A stretch of 56,375 nucleotides of DNA from JAYQKL01 sp049889415 (lineage in GTDB: Bacteria > Pseudomonadota > Alphaproteobacteria > RS24): the NCBI GenBank assembly GCA_049889415.1, contig JBMHDL010000004.1, positions 1 to 56,375 of the forward strand. The letters are read 5' to 3'. Position numbers and translations under genes: made by a program. The notes under the pieces were generated by a model. It was not told the origin of the DNA. It made no database searches and saw only the letters and a list, made by a program, of their open reading frames with translations. Within the stretch, counting starts at the first letter, position 1; the number at the start of each line of letters is the position of its first letter. Below are positions 36,501 to 44,470 of the stretch, piece after piece.

Positions 36501-36617
36501 AAATCCCGGCGCCAAAACCCCGCCAAAGGTCAAATCCCGTGTCAAGCCGTCGGACAAGCGGTCAAGGAAGGGGGCACCGGCCGGCAGGTTGAAAATGTTC
36601 AGAGAATCGCGATCCAT
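33579..36617 (-). CDS. addB: Double-strand break repair protein AddB
   Basis: Partner nuclease of AddA. The N-terminal part begins FNLPAGAPFLDRLSDGL and FLILLPTRRAVREL, typical of alphaproteobacterial AddB. Later comes PVIAAGSTGSIPATADLL and LIVLGGLNEGVWPHLPD; the RecB-like nuclease domain near the end contains VLDYKTYRPPNASD. ATG 36617 is chosen to match the family start; TTG 36647 and GTG 36644 are alternatives and none has a good ribosome site. About 1012 residues. Coupled to addA by an ATGA overlap. Confidence 0.93.
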   Translation of the reverse strand: MDRDSLNIFNLPAGAPFLDRLSDGLTRDLTFGGVLAPGFALHDFLILLPTRRAVRELRQALVDKADTDSLLLPDIKPLADIDETDLFFNVTDPAVLELPPVLPQLRREGFFISEILNWEAEAGTDKTQSGSITKAAALAADLASFLNQAQTEEINLDDLQNLVDDQFAQNWQQTVAFLSILTAKWPAYRDQAGGADPSEHRNRLLRLQARQWRDAQPTKPVIAAGSTGSIPATADLLKQILDLPNGMVILPGLDTELSPETWALLAKQDAHPQSGLYHLLKRLDVPRSRVRTFGSQGGILQKDGNSARRAFLSMALLPSDHTIQWTRAGDSIPDLDTALAGLHYHEAADMRREAEVIALALREALEVEGKTAVLVTPDRNLARRVAASLKRWDIEINDTAGLALADTSIGILTRLSLEAVSSGFAPVQLLSVLKQQDVCLHEDRQTYLDHVQQMERLLLRGPRLSSGLGGLLQRLDWLKRADDSNDKRPDYAAIRTLLERAENAFAPLVKLGSAATVRDIAGVLPSVLAGLTGQDLSHDIGRDSGRTDEAQGHGEDVHNLLEDLSQIDIGEVPASEWAELFAHWLAQRQTRSGRGLHPRLSIMGLLEARLVHADLIVLGGLNEGVWPHLPDTGPWVSRPMRTQLGMTSPERRIGLMAHDFVQAACAPQVLMTRSKKSGGTPMVASRWLTRMQALAKGISGKDQGLPGADRLAGLAAALEPASVGHITEKPMPAPPVQVRPKRLSVTQVEKLQRNPYAVYARHILGLKKLDLPDARSSGAVRGTLIHNVLEGFAKATAEGLPENSSALVAELVAQYSKDMPGGQGIMTYWDARLKALTQWLVGFETQRRAGVEKIYAEVKGTRTFTVEGRDFTLSAIADRIELLKDHSLSVLDYKTYRPPNASDVRSQKAPQLLLESLIAQTGGFEDVPAGKVSSLAYLHVSGGHPAGDLLEVEKFETALEEAEAGLISLIASFNDSATPYPPHTQPKLILFGDDYDHLARLAEWSSRDGEET

Positions 36618-36676
36618 ACCTGATTTTAACCCAAAAACGGCCACCAAGGATGTCTTTGTCCGGCCAGGCGCTGTTT

Positions 36677-37414
36677 TTACGTCATACGGCGCTCAGCCGC
36701 TTCAAGCCCCTCGGGTGTTCCGATGTGCATCCACTCGCCATCCAAAACGCTCCCGAACAGGCAATTCCGCGTCAAGGCCGCATCCCATAAAGCGTTGAAG
36801 GAGAACGCTGTTTGACCAGCAGGGGCCATATCCAGAAGATCTGGGCGGACAATCTGGGCGCCCGCATATACCCAAGGCGCATGGGGTTCAGCTGACCGCC
36901 GGTGCAGGGCGCCATTCGATGCCATAAAGAAATCCCCTGCCCCGTCAAAACCGGAAGCTTTGGTACGATCTGCCAGCAGCAGACAGGCGGCCATCTGCGT
37001 GGCGTCAAACTGTTCCGCCAGAGCCGAGAGATTATTGCGGTCCTCATGCCAGAATACATCAGAATTGCAGACAAAAAACGGGCGCTCCCCAAGCAGCGAT
37101 TTGGCGTGAAGCACACCGCCACCCGTCTCAAGCAATGCTGCCCGTTCATCAGAAATAAGGATTTCGATATCCCGTGAAACAGACTCACGCAAATGCGCCT
37201 CTATCCAGTCCGCCTTGAAATGGACATTCACGATAAGGCGGTCTATACCGCAGGCCGTCAGCTTGTCGATCATGCGGTCCAGCAGGGTCCGGCCGGCCAA
37301 CATGGTCAGGGGCTTGGGCGGCGCCCCTGCAGGCGCCCGCATACGGGAGCCGCGGCCAGCCGCGAGCACCATCGCTGTCTTAATCGGGTGCGCAGAAGGT
37401 GTCGATACGCTCAT
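36677..37414 (-). CDS. murU: N-acetylmuramate alpha-1-phosphate uridylyltransferase
   Basis: Nucleotidyltransferase of the peptidoglycan-recycling bypass: makes UDP-MurNAc from MurNAc-1-phosphate supplied by AmgK. The start has MVLAAGRGSRMRAPAGAPPKPL, the pyrophosphorylase signature with the binding Lys; ETGGGVLHAKSLLG and FVCNSDVFW (metal Asp) follow. ATG 37414 overlaps the tsaE-amgK stop as ATGA and gives 245 residues. Gene pairing with AmgK supports the MurU assignment over a generic sugar nucleotidyltransferase. Confidence 0.9.
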   Translation of the reverse strand: MSVSTPSAHPIKTAMVLAAGRGSRMRAPAGAPPKPLTMLAGRTLLDRMIDKLTACGIDRLIVNVHFKADWIEAHLRESVSRDIEILISDERAALLETGGGVLHAKSLLGERPFFVCNSDVFWHEDRNNLSALAEQFDATQMAACLLLADRTKASGFDGAGDFFMASNGALHRRSAEPHAPWVYAGAQIVRPDLLDMAPAGQTAFSFNALWDAALTRNCLFGSVLDGEWMHIGTPEGLEAAERRMT

Positions 37415-38937
37415 TTGCCCACCATGCCAGGTACAAGCCTGCGCAACCAATCAGCCAAAGCCTTCAAATCCGGATGCGCCAACGCCGCGTTGACATATCC
37501 CAAAACCCTGGGCATATGGGCAAGATAGTTTGGCCGACCGTCACGCACGGCCAACCTGGCGAACACGCCGGCAATCCGCAGGTTCCGTTGAGCGCCCAGA
37601 ATATGATAGTGGCAGGATAAGGCCTCAGGGTCGCAGTCGGTCGCCGCGAGATAATGCGCATAGCTCCTGTCCACCTGCTCCGGTGCGACATCGCGACGGG
37701 CATCGTGCAGCAATGACACCAGATCATAAGCCGGTGATCCGATCAGTGCATCCTGTACATCAATGATGCCCAATCGGGCCAGACCCTGCTCGCCGGGACG
37801 CCAGATAATGTTGGGTGAATGAAAATCCCGCATGACCAGAACCTGCGGCAAGGATGCGGCTTCCAGGCGGTCGGACAGACTTTGCCAAAGCTCATCCCAT
37901 GCAGCCTCGTCCCGGTCAGTTAACGTGACCCCGATATGGGGCAGATACCACTGCGTAAAAAGCCCGACCTCATGGCCCAAAATATTCCGATCAAAAATCG
38001 GCAGATCATGACTGTGTGCGCCGGTGCCCAGACATGCGGGTGGGGGACAGTGATAGAGTCTGACCAGCACCTCGACGGCCTCGCCGTAAACCAGCGGCAG
38101 AAACGGGCTGGCACCGTCAATCATGCCGGTCATCGAGACCTCGCCGAAATCCTCGACCAAAAGCAGGCCCTGTTCATAATCCGCCAGCGCGACCTCAGGA
38201 GCACTCAACCCTTGGCCGCGCAGAAACTCTGCGACAGCGGTAAAACTTGCTGTTTTCGTCCCCAGTCCGACCGCCTCGGCATACGGGTTTACCGGGCCGT
38301 TCTGCGGCCAGTCCATAAACATGAGCGACGCGCCTTCCCGAGTACAAAGACGTTCATAACGGCGACCAGAAGCATCCCCAGCAACCGGTTGCCGCTCAGC
38401 CGAGTCGAAACCTGCCTGGCGGAGAAATTCATGCGCCTGATCCATGCGGGTTCTGAAGGTTTCAAAATCCGCAAAGCGTTCCATAACCGCCTCGCCCGCA
38501 CGCAGAGTGACCTCCCGTCCCCCCGCACGCTCAATAAAATCAAGATCAATTTTCGCATCACCCAATGGCGTGCTTGTATCCGCCTCTAGTAAAATATCCC
38601 CCCATTCCACCATAACCAGGCCGTCGGACGAAAACAGGTCAAGTTCCGCCGCCTCCTCAGCCGATTCAAGCCGGTACAAATCAGCATGCAAAATGGGGCC
38701 ACCCACACCATCATAATGTTGGACAAGAGTGAAAGTCGGGCTTGGAACAGCAGTGTCCCCGCCACACAAAGCGCGAATGACACCGCGGGCGAAGGTTGTT
38801 TTCCCGGCCCCGAGATCCCCATTGAGGAAAATCACATCTCCGGATTTGAACTGGGGTGCCAGCCATGCAGCAAACTGCAGGGCGGATGCCTCATCACGGC
38901 AGAAATGTGTCAGCTCAACTTTGGGAAAACTCTTCAT
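37411..38937 (-). CDS. TsaE-AmgK fusion
   Basis: Two functions in one 508-residue protein. Residues 1-155 are TsaE, the ATPase of the tRNA t6A37 threonylcarbamoyl transfer complex (Walker A NGDLGAGKTTFARGVIRAL, PSPTFTLVQHY, HADLYRLES, VEWGDIL). Residues 165-508 are an aminoglycoside-phosphotransferase-like kinase matching AmgK (MurNAc/GlcNAc 1-kinase), with GDASGRRYER, LLVEDFGEVSM, the catalytic MRDFHSPNIIW loop and the metal motif IIDVQDALIGSPAYDL. This fusion is known in alphaproteobacteria by established annotation. It is coupled to murU, so cell-wall recycling shares a message with tRNA modification. Confidence 0.93.
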   Translation of the reverse strand: MKSFPKVELTHFCRDEASALQFAAWLAPQFKSGDVIFLNGDLGAGKTTFARGVIRALCGGDTAVPSPTFTLVQHYDGVGGPILHADLYRLESAEEAAELDLFSSDGLVMVEWGDILLEADTSTPLGDAKIDLDFIERAGGREVTLRAGEAVMERFADFETFRTRMDQAHEFLRQAGFDSAERQPVAGDASGRRYERLCTREGASLMFMDWPQNGPVNPYAEAVGLGTKTASFTAVAEFLRGQGLSAPEVALADYEQGLLLVEDFGEVSMTGMIDGASPFLPLVYGEAVEVLVRLYHCPPPACLGTGAHSHDLPIFDRNILGHEVGLFTQWYLPHIGVTLTDRDEAAWDELWQSLSDRLEAASLPQVLVMRDFHSPNIIWRPGEQGLARLGIIDVQDALIGSPAYDLVSLLHDARRDVAPEQVDRSYAHYLAATDCDPEALSCHYHILGAQRNLRIAGVFARLAVRDGRPNYLAHMPRVLGYVNAALAHPDLKALADWLRRLVPGMVGK

Positions 38938-39030
38938 ACAGCTGTTTTATCTTGCCTAAAACCCAACAGCAAGGCTTGATAAAATGCGCAAAATGCTTCA
39001 TTTTTCTGTGGGCTTAAAGAGGGGTTATCC

Positions 39031-40263
39031 GTGACACATATCGTAATTGTTGGGGCCGGACAGGCTGGGGCGCAAACCATCATCACCCTGCGTCAGGGTG
39101 GCTTTGACGGCGACATTACCTTGATCGGCGAAGAAAAGGAATTGCCCTATCAGCGCCCGCCATTGTCGAAAAAGTTTCTGTCCGGTGAGATGCCGGCCGA
39201 GCGCCTGTTTTTCAGGCCGGCTGAATATTACGAAAAAGAAAACATCACGGTCAAACTGTCCTGTCGCGCTGAAACAATCAACCGGGGGGCGCAAACTATT
39301 ACCCTTGATAGTGGTGAAACCCTCTCCTATGACAAACTGATGCTATCCGTCGGCTCGCGCCCGCGACCCTTGCCCCTGGACGGTGCTGACAGACCGAATG
39401 TCTTTGCAGTACGGGGCATCGCAGACATTGAAGCCATGATGCCGCACTTTAAGGCAGGCAAAAAACTCATCATTATCGGTGGCGGCTATATCGGTCTGGA
39501 AACGGCGGCGGTGGCACAAAAAATGGGGCTGCAGACAACTGTTGTGGAAGCCATGGACCGCGTGCTGGCACGCGTCACGGACCCCCAAATCTCGGAATTT
39601 TATCAGTCTCTACACCGCGATGAGGGCGTGAAGATGCGCATCGGTACCGGGGTTGAGGGTTTCGAATTTGACGAACTGGTGACGGGGGTCAAGCTGTCCG
39701 ACGGCACCAGTCTTGAGGCGGATCTGGTTGTGGTCGGCATCGGCATTTTGCCGAATGTGGAAATGGCCCGGGACGCCGGCCTTGACGTAGATAACGGCAT
39801 TGTCGTCAATGAATTCGCCCAAACCTCTGATCCGCACATTTATGCCGGCGGGGACTGCACCCTACACCCCAATGCGCTGTTGGGCCGGACGTTACGTCTG
39901 GAAAGCGTCCAAAACGCCATTGAACAGGGTAAAGCGGCGGCAATGCACATGCTGGGCGATGGCAAGCCATATGCCGAGATTCCCTGGTTCTGGTCGGATC
40001 AGTATGACGTCAAGCTGCAGACTGTTGGCCTGTCCGGTTCGCATGACCGCACGGTTCTGCGCGGCGATCCAGCCACCCGGTCATTTGCACTGTTTTATTT
40101 CGAGGGCGACAGGCTGATTGCCATGGACGCCATCAACCGGGCGGCGGAATTTATGGTCGCACGAAAACTGGTTCATGCCAGTTTTGCCGACAACCACAAG
40201 GTCGATCCGGTTAAGCTGGCAGATGAGGGTATCCCACCCAAACAGTTTATGGACGGGCTGTAA
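39031..40263 (+). CDS. FAD-dependent ferredoxin reductase-like protein
   Basis: Flavoprotein of the BphA4/rubredoxin-ferredoxin reductase group, moving electrons from NAD(P)H to a small iron-sulfur partner. FAD loop VGAGQAGAQTI, NAD loop IIGGGYIGLETAA, and IYAGGDCTLHPN at the second FAD site are present; ELPYQRPPLSKKFL is typical of the family. 410 residues with a C-terminal dimer-like domain. GTG start with GAGGGG ahead. No ferredoxin or oxygenase gene sits beside it, so its partner is unknown. Convergent with ahcY. Confidence 0.92.
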   Translation: MTHIVIVGAGQAGAQTIITLRQGGFDGDITLIGEEKELPYQRPPLSKKFLSGEMPAERLFFRPAEYYEKENITVKLSCRAETINRGAQTITLDSGETLSYDKLMLSVGSRPRPLPLDGADRPNVFAVRGIADIEAMMPHFKAGKKLIIIGGGYIGLETAAVAQKMGLQTTVVEAMDRVLARVTDPQISEFYQSLHRDEGVKMRIGTGVEGFEFDELVTGVKLSDGTSLEADLVVVGIGILPNVEMARDAGLDVDNGIVVNEFAQTSDPHIYAGGDCTLHPNALLGRTLRLESVQNAIEQGKAAAMHMLGDGKPYAEIPWFWSDQYDVKLQTVGLSGSHDRTVLRGDPATRSFALFYFEGDRLIAMDAINRAAEFMVARKLVHASFADNHKVDPVKLADEGIPPKQFMDGL

Positions 40264-40284
40264 GACCTCATCAACAGACAGGGT

Positions 40285-41574
40285 CTAGTAGCGGTAATGC
40301 TCCGGCTTGTACGGACCATTCTGCGATACGCCGATATAGTCCGCCTGATCTTTGCTGAGTTTGGTCAGTTTCGCGCCCAGACGTTCAAGATGGAGCGTGG
40401 CTACCTTTTCATCCAGATGTTTGGGCAACACATATACATTGCGCTCATAATTGGCGTGGTTTTGCCACAGCTCAATCTGCGCCAGCACCTGATTGGTGAA
40501 GGAGGCTGACATGACAAAGCTCGGATGACCAGTGGCACAACCGAGGTTCAAGAGACGGCCCTCGGCCAGCAGGATAATGCGCTTGCCGTCCGGGAATTCG
40601 ACTTCATCGACCTGCGGTTTCACATTATGCCAGGTGTAGTTTTTCAACGCCGCCACCTGAATTTCGCTGTCGAAATGACCGATATTGCCAACAATGGCGC
40701 GGTCCTTCATCTCCCGCATATGGTCGATTGTGATGATATCCTTATTGCCGGTCGTCGTGATGAAGATATCCGCATAGGACGCGGCCTCCTCCATTGTGGT
40801 GACCTCATAGCCTTCCATCGCGGCCTGCAAAGCGCAAATCGGGTCAATTTCCGTCACCAGCACGCGGGCGCCCTGCGAGCGCAGGCTTTCAGCCGAGCCT
40901 TTGCCGACATCGCCATAGCCGCACACAACCGCTATTTTACCGGCCACCATCACATCAGTAGCCCGTTTGACGCCATCAACAAGGCTTTCGCGGCAGCCGT
41001 AAAGATTGTCGAATTTCGATTTGGTCACACTGTCATTGACATTAATGGCCGGAATTTTGAGCGTGCCTTCCTTGGCCATCTCATAAAGGCGCAATACGCC
41101 GGTCGTGGTTTCCTCGGACACACCGACCACATAATCCAGAAGTTCCGGATATTTGTCATGCATCAACAGCGTCAGATCGCCGCCATCATCCAGCAGAATG
41201 TTTGGCGTCCAGCCATCCGGCCCCTGAATGGTCTGTTCGACACACCACCAATACTCCTCTTCCGTCTCGCCCTTCCAGGCGAATACCGGAACGCCAAGAT
41301 CCGCCATGGCCGCCGCTGCGTGGTCTTGGGTAGAGAAGATATTGCAGGACGACCAACGCACTTCAGCACCCAGCGCCACCAATGTCTTGATCAACACAGC
41401 CGTCTGAATCGTCATATGAAGACATCCGGTCACCCGCGCACCGGTGAGCGGCTTTGAGTCGCCATATTCTTCGCACAAGGCCATCAGCCCGGGCATTTCC
41501 GTTTCGGCAATGGCGATTTCCTTATGGCCCCATTCAGCCAAGCTGATATCAGCGACTTTATAATCAACACTCAT
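40285..41574 (-). CDS. ahcY: Adenosylhomocysteinase
   Basis: NAD-dependent hydrolysis of S-adenosylhomocysteine to adenosine and homocysteine, clearing the by-product of methylation. VTGCLHMTIQTAVLIKTL, WSSCNIFSTQDHAAAAM, AINVNDSVTKSKFDN with catalytic residues, the NAD loop VVCGYGDVGKGSAESL, and a C-terminal KLTKLSKDQADYIG are all present. 429 residues. A structured leader overlaps its ribosome site and a palindrome lies further upstream; both are listed. Same strand as HPr, about 80 bases downstream. Confidence 0.97.
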   Translation of the reverse strand: MSVDYKVADISLAEWGHKEIAIAETEMPGLMALCEEYGDSKPLTGARVTGCLHMTIQTAVLIKTLVALGAEVRWSSCNIFSTQDHAAAAMADLGVPVFAWKGETEEEYWWCVEQTIQGPDGWTPNILLDDGGDLTLLMHDKYPELLDYVVGVSEETTTGVLRLYEMAKEGTLKIPAINVNDSVTKSKFDNLYGCRESLVDGVKRATDVMVAGKIAVVCGYGDVGKGSAESLRSQGARVLVTEIDPICALQAAMEGYEVTTMEEAASYADIFITTTGNKDIITIDHMREMKDRAIVGNIGHFDSEIQVAALKNYTWHNVKPQVDEVEFPDGKRIILLAEGRLLNLGCATGHPSFVMSASFTNQVLAQIELWQNHANYERNVYVLPKHLDEKVATLHLERLGAKLTKLSKDQADYIGVSQNGPYKPEHYRY

Positions 41575-41580
41575 AGTGCA

Positions 41581-41631
41581 CTCCTTGATAATTTCCGGCA
41601 GTTGTATCAGTTGAAGCCGAAAGAATCAAGG
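41581..41631 (-). promoter_or_regulatory. ahcY leader hairpin covering the ribosome site
   Basis: In the transcript, CCUUGAU (41631-41625) pairs with AUCAAGG (41589-41583), then a two-by-two internal loop, UUUC with GAAA and GGC with GCC around one bulged base, and a 16-base loop. The AAGGAG ribosome site (41586-41581) starts inside the 3' arm of the outer stem, so the fold would block ahcY translation. It does not look like the SAH or SAM-II consensus I remember. Could be a ligand- or protein-responsive switch. Confidence 0.5.
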
Positions 41632-41635
41632 ATGA

Positions 41636-41655
41636 CATAAAGAAATGTTTATATG
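41636..41655. promoter_or_regulatory. Imperfect palindrome upstream of ahcY, possible SahR-like operator
   Basis: CATAAAGAAATGTTTATATG has mirrored CATA and TATG ends and an AT-rich core, and includes a TATAAA -10-like element on the minus strand. It resembles AT-rich operators I associate with the ArsR-family SAH sensor SahR on methionine-cycle genes in proteobacteria; this link is from memory and unverified. Confidence 0.4.
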
Positions 41656-41656
41656 A

Positions 41657-41923
41657 TTAGTCCTCGCCGAACTTTTCCGTCACCAGCCGAACCAGAGCCT
41701 CCAGAGCCATGTCCGCCTGGGCACCTTGGGCTGATAATTCGATGGTTGAGCCTTTGCTGGCCACCAGCATCATCAATCCCATAACGGAAACCGCCGGCAC
41801 CGTCATGCCGTTATGGGTCACCGTGATGTCGCAGTCAAACGCACGCGCACAACCGACAAATTTTGCCGAGGCACGGGCATGCAGTCCACGTTTGTTGATG
41901 ATCTCAACTTTTTTAGTCGGCAC
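41657..41923 (-). CDS. ptsH: HPr phosphocarrier
   Basis: Phosphorelay protein of the PTS. The phospho-His15 is in KRGLHARASAKFVG, and Ser46 in VPAVSVMGLM is the HprK target. 88 residues. Overlaps the EIIA gene by 11 bases. No EI or sugar permease is in the window; with HprK nearby it fits the regulatory PTS of alphaproteobacteria instead of sugar uptake. Confidence 0.95.
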   Translation of the reverse strand: MPTKKVEIINKRGLHARASAKFVGCARAFDCDITVTHNGMTVPAVSVMGLMMLVASKGSTIELSAQGAQADMALEALVRLVTEKFGED

Positions 41924-42332
41924 TTGGGGGCGTTTCCTTGTTCAAAACCTGACTGGCGACCGAAATATATTTGCGCGCCGCCTCTGACGCCGCCGCCACA
42001 CAGTCAGCCATGGACATTTTCTCACGTACGCCGGCCAATTTGATCAACATGGGAAGATTAATGCCGGCAATGACTTCCACCCGGCCTTGGTCAAGCAGGG
42101 AAATCGCCAAATTGGACGGTGTCCCGCCGAACATGTCAGTCAGCAGGATGACGCCCTGTCCGCTGTCGGCACGTTGGGCGGCATCGGAGATATCAGCACG
42201 CCTCTGTTCCATGTCGTCATCAGGGTCAATGCAGATGGCCTCGACATTTTCCTGTTCACCGACCACATGTTCCATGGCCGCCTTAAACTCAACCGCCAAC
42301 CTACCGTGTGTCACAATGACCAAACCAATCAT
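41913..42332 (-). CDS. EIIA-Man-type PTS protein
   Basis: Mannose-family EIIA domain that takes phosphate from HPr. The phosphorylated His9 is in IGLVIVTHGRLA, and LTDMFGGTPSNLAISLL is the family loop. 139 residues. It sits between hprK and HPr; in alphaproteobacteria this stand-alone EIIA is thought to signal phosphorylation state, with no transport partner, which is inferred here as well. Confidence 0.93.
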   Translation of the reverse strand: MIGLVIVTHGRLAVEFKAAMEHVVGEQENVEAICIDPDDDMEQRRADISDAAQRADSGQGVILLTDMFGGTPSNLAISLLDQGRVEVIAGINLPMLIKLAGVREKMSMADCVAAASEAARKYISVASQVLNKETPPSAD

Positions 42333-42347
42333 GCGCCTCTCCTGTTC

Positions 42348-42824
42348 CTATCCTTCAACAATGCCCTGAGCCGCAGGCTTGGGCAAGACTATTTCACCCT
42401 TATGCACAAGCGCGGCGGCGCAAACCAGTTTTTCCGGCGCTGAGTCCTCAAAAGCACACAATGACAGCCGCGGCAAATTCACCCCACACACCAGGTCCGT
42501 GTCCGGCTCCGGCAGAAGCGGCAAAGCGGTCCGCTCATTGGGTGGGACCAGGTCAACAATTAGGCCGAGCGGGACGGCGGACAGATACGCACGCCGCACT
42601 ATACCGACATGCGTCACATGCAACAGCCCCGCCAATTGTGGCGCCGGTGATGCCGTCACCACACCTCCATCAGTTTCCAGTTGAATCTGGTCATCACCAA
42701 CCAGAAGAGCCATGTTGCGGTCCACCAGACGCAGGGTCAAATCAGATTTTCCGGCCCCCGCCGGGCCACGCAGCAAAACGCCGTATCCCCCCACGGAAAC
42801 ACAATTGGCGTGAAGGGACGTCAT
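42348..42824 (-). CDS. hprK: HPr kinase/phosphorylase, short form
   Basis: Phosphorylates HPr on Ser46. Only the C-terminal catalytic domain is present: Walker A LLRGPAGAGKSDLTLRL, then HVTHVGIVRR and the LIVDLVPPNERTALPLLPE segment. 158 residues, typical for alphaproteobacteria, where the N-terminal domain is missing. Its ATG overlaps the chvG stop as ATGA, linking ChvG/ChvI to the PTS. Confidence 0.93.
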   Translation of the reverse strand: MTSLHANCVSVGGYGVLLRGPAGAGKSDLTLRLVDRNMALLVGDDQIQLETDGGVVTASPAPQLAGLLHVTHVGIVRRAYLSAVPLGLIVDLVPPNERTALPLLPEPDTDLVCGVNLPRLSLCAFEDSAPEKLVCAAALVHKGEIVLPKPAAQGIVEG

Positions 42825-44470
42825 GTGGAAACCTCTGGGTCCGCAATCGGCAAATCAAGCTCAAACACACCACCGGAGGATGCATGCGCCATGATATTGC
42901 CACCATGCTGACAGGCGATGTCACGGGCGATGGACAGCCCAAGCCCGGAATGCTCTGACACGGTTTCGGGCGGCTCAGGTGAGTGGGCGCGGTCGGTGTA
43001 AAAGCGCTCAAATACACGTTCGCTCACATCGGCGGGTACGCCCGGCCCCTCATCCCGGACCGTCAAACTCATGCGGCCTGCCCCGGCCGTGAGGCTAACT
43101 TGAACCTCACTCCTCTGCGGGGCAAAGGAAATGGCGTTATCCAACAGGTTTTGAAGGATCTGCGCCAAACGGTTTTCCTGCCCCAGCACCATAACATTTT
43201 CAACCACCGCCAGTTTTAAAGACAGGTTTTTCTGGCTCGCCTCAATCAGAACCGGCACCAAACGCTTCACCATGTCGGAAAAATCGAGGCGTTCAAATTC
43301 CTCACGCCCCATTTCCGCATCCAATCGTGAGGCGGCTGAGATATCTGAAATCAGCCGGTTCAAGCGATGAATGTCGGTGAGCAGTATCGCCATCAATGCC
43401 TGTTTGTCGGCCTCGGCCTGCGTCGTCTCCAATGTCTCAAGAGCGCTTTGCATGCTGGCCAGCGGGTTTTTCAGCTCATGCGCCACATCAGCTGCGAACC
43501 GTTCAATACTATCCAGCCTTTGCCGCAGTTGATCGAGCAGTCCGCGCAACGCATTTGAAAGATCCGCCACCTCATCACCGCGCCCGGAATAATCGGGGAT
43601 TTTATCCAGCTCGGGGAAAATCTCAGTTTGCTGATATTGACGCAACGCCCCGGCAAGCTTCTGAACCGGCATAGTGATGGTCCGCGCCACCAGCACGGTC
43701 AGCACAAGAGTGATGGTGAAAATCACCAGAAACAGACGCAAAGTCGCATTGCGCGAGTTAAACACAATTTCATCAATCGTCCCCGGCGGGCTGGTCAGCA
43801 TCAACACACCATTAATGGCGCGGTAATGTTGCACAGGCACCGCCAAAGTCAGAATATCCCGATCATCGGAACTCACCCGGGTCAGACTGACAATCTTCCC
43901 GTTCAACGCCCCCTGCACCTCGGCCAATTTTGATGCGTCAGCAGCGATGTCATCGGTTAATAACTGCAGTTCCCCCCGCCCCAGTTCAGGCAGCAAGCCC
44001 CTTCCCTTAGGTGCCGGTTTCGGCTCTGCACCATCAAGTTCGGCAATACGCACAGTCCCGGGCATGCGGGCCGTATCCACAACCAGCTCCCCTTTATGGT
44101 CATAGTAACGCACCCTGATACTGGTCTGGGCCACGAGACGCTGCAGCAGCAGTGTCGCTTCCCGGGCGTCAATTGCCGGCAACAGCACATTCCCTTGCGC
44201 CCCTTCCGTAACATCAGGCATCACGGCAAACTCAACCGTATCACCGCCAAGACCGCCAACCGCTTCAGCCATGATGCGCCCCTGCACCAACAGGCTTTGA
44301 CGGTAGGCCTCGGTCAGGCTTTCGCGGGTTTGCCCCAGCAACAGCAATCCGCCCAAAAATGCCAGCAAACCAAGGGCATTGATGGCGATCAGACGCGTTA
44401 GCAGGCTGCGTCGGCCGGGCGACGGGTTTGGGAACGGGCTGTTGAGTGATGGTAACACGCCGGGTTTCAT
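42821..44470 (-). CDS. chvG: Sensor histidine kinase of ChvG type
   Basis: Membrane sensor that phosphorylates ChvI. A membrane segment near residues 25-48 (LIAINALGLLAFLGGLLLLG), a large periplasmic sensing domain, a second membrane segment (LRLFLVIFTITLVLTVLVA), HAMP, the His box FAADVAHELKNPLASMQSALE, and the ATPase domain (NRLAQILQNLLDNAI, VRDEGPGVP, GLGLSIARDI) follow in order. 549 residues. Known ChvG responds to acid and envelope stress in Rhizobiales; applied here by homology. ATGA overlaps on both sides. Confidence 0.93.
   Translation of the reverse strand: MKPGVLPSLNSPFPNPSPGRRSLLTRLIAINALGLLAFLGGLLLLGQTRESLTEAYRQSLLVQGRIMAEAVGGLGGDTVEFAVMPDVTEGAQGNVLLPAIDAREATLLLQRLVAQTSIRVRYYDHKGELVVDTARMPGTVRIAELDGAEPKPAPKGRGLLPELGRGELQLLTDDIAADASKLAEVQGALNGKIVSLTRVSSDDRDILTLAVPVQHYRAINGVLMLTSPPGTIDEIVFNSRNATLRLFLVIFTITLVLTVLVARTITMPVQKLAGALRQYQQTEIFPELDKIPDYSGRGDEVADLSNALRGLLDQLRQRLDSIERFAADVAHELKNPLASMQSALETLETTQAEADKQALMAILLTDIHRLNRLISDISAASRLDAEMGREEFERLDFSDMVKRLVPVLIEASQKNLSLKLAVVENVMVLGQENRLAQILQNLLDNAISFAPQRSEVQVSLTAGAGRMSLTVRDEGPGVPADVSERVFERFYTDRAHSPEPPETVSEHSGLGLSIARDIACQHGGNIMAHASSGGVFELDLPIADPEVST

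Noticed and set aside
40525..41457. 310-codon plus-strand frame opposite ahcY
   Set aside because: Antisense shadow of a highly conserved enzyme.
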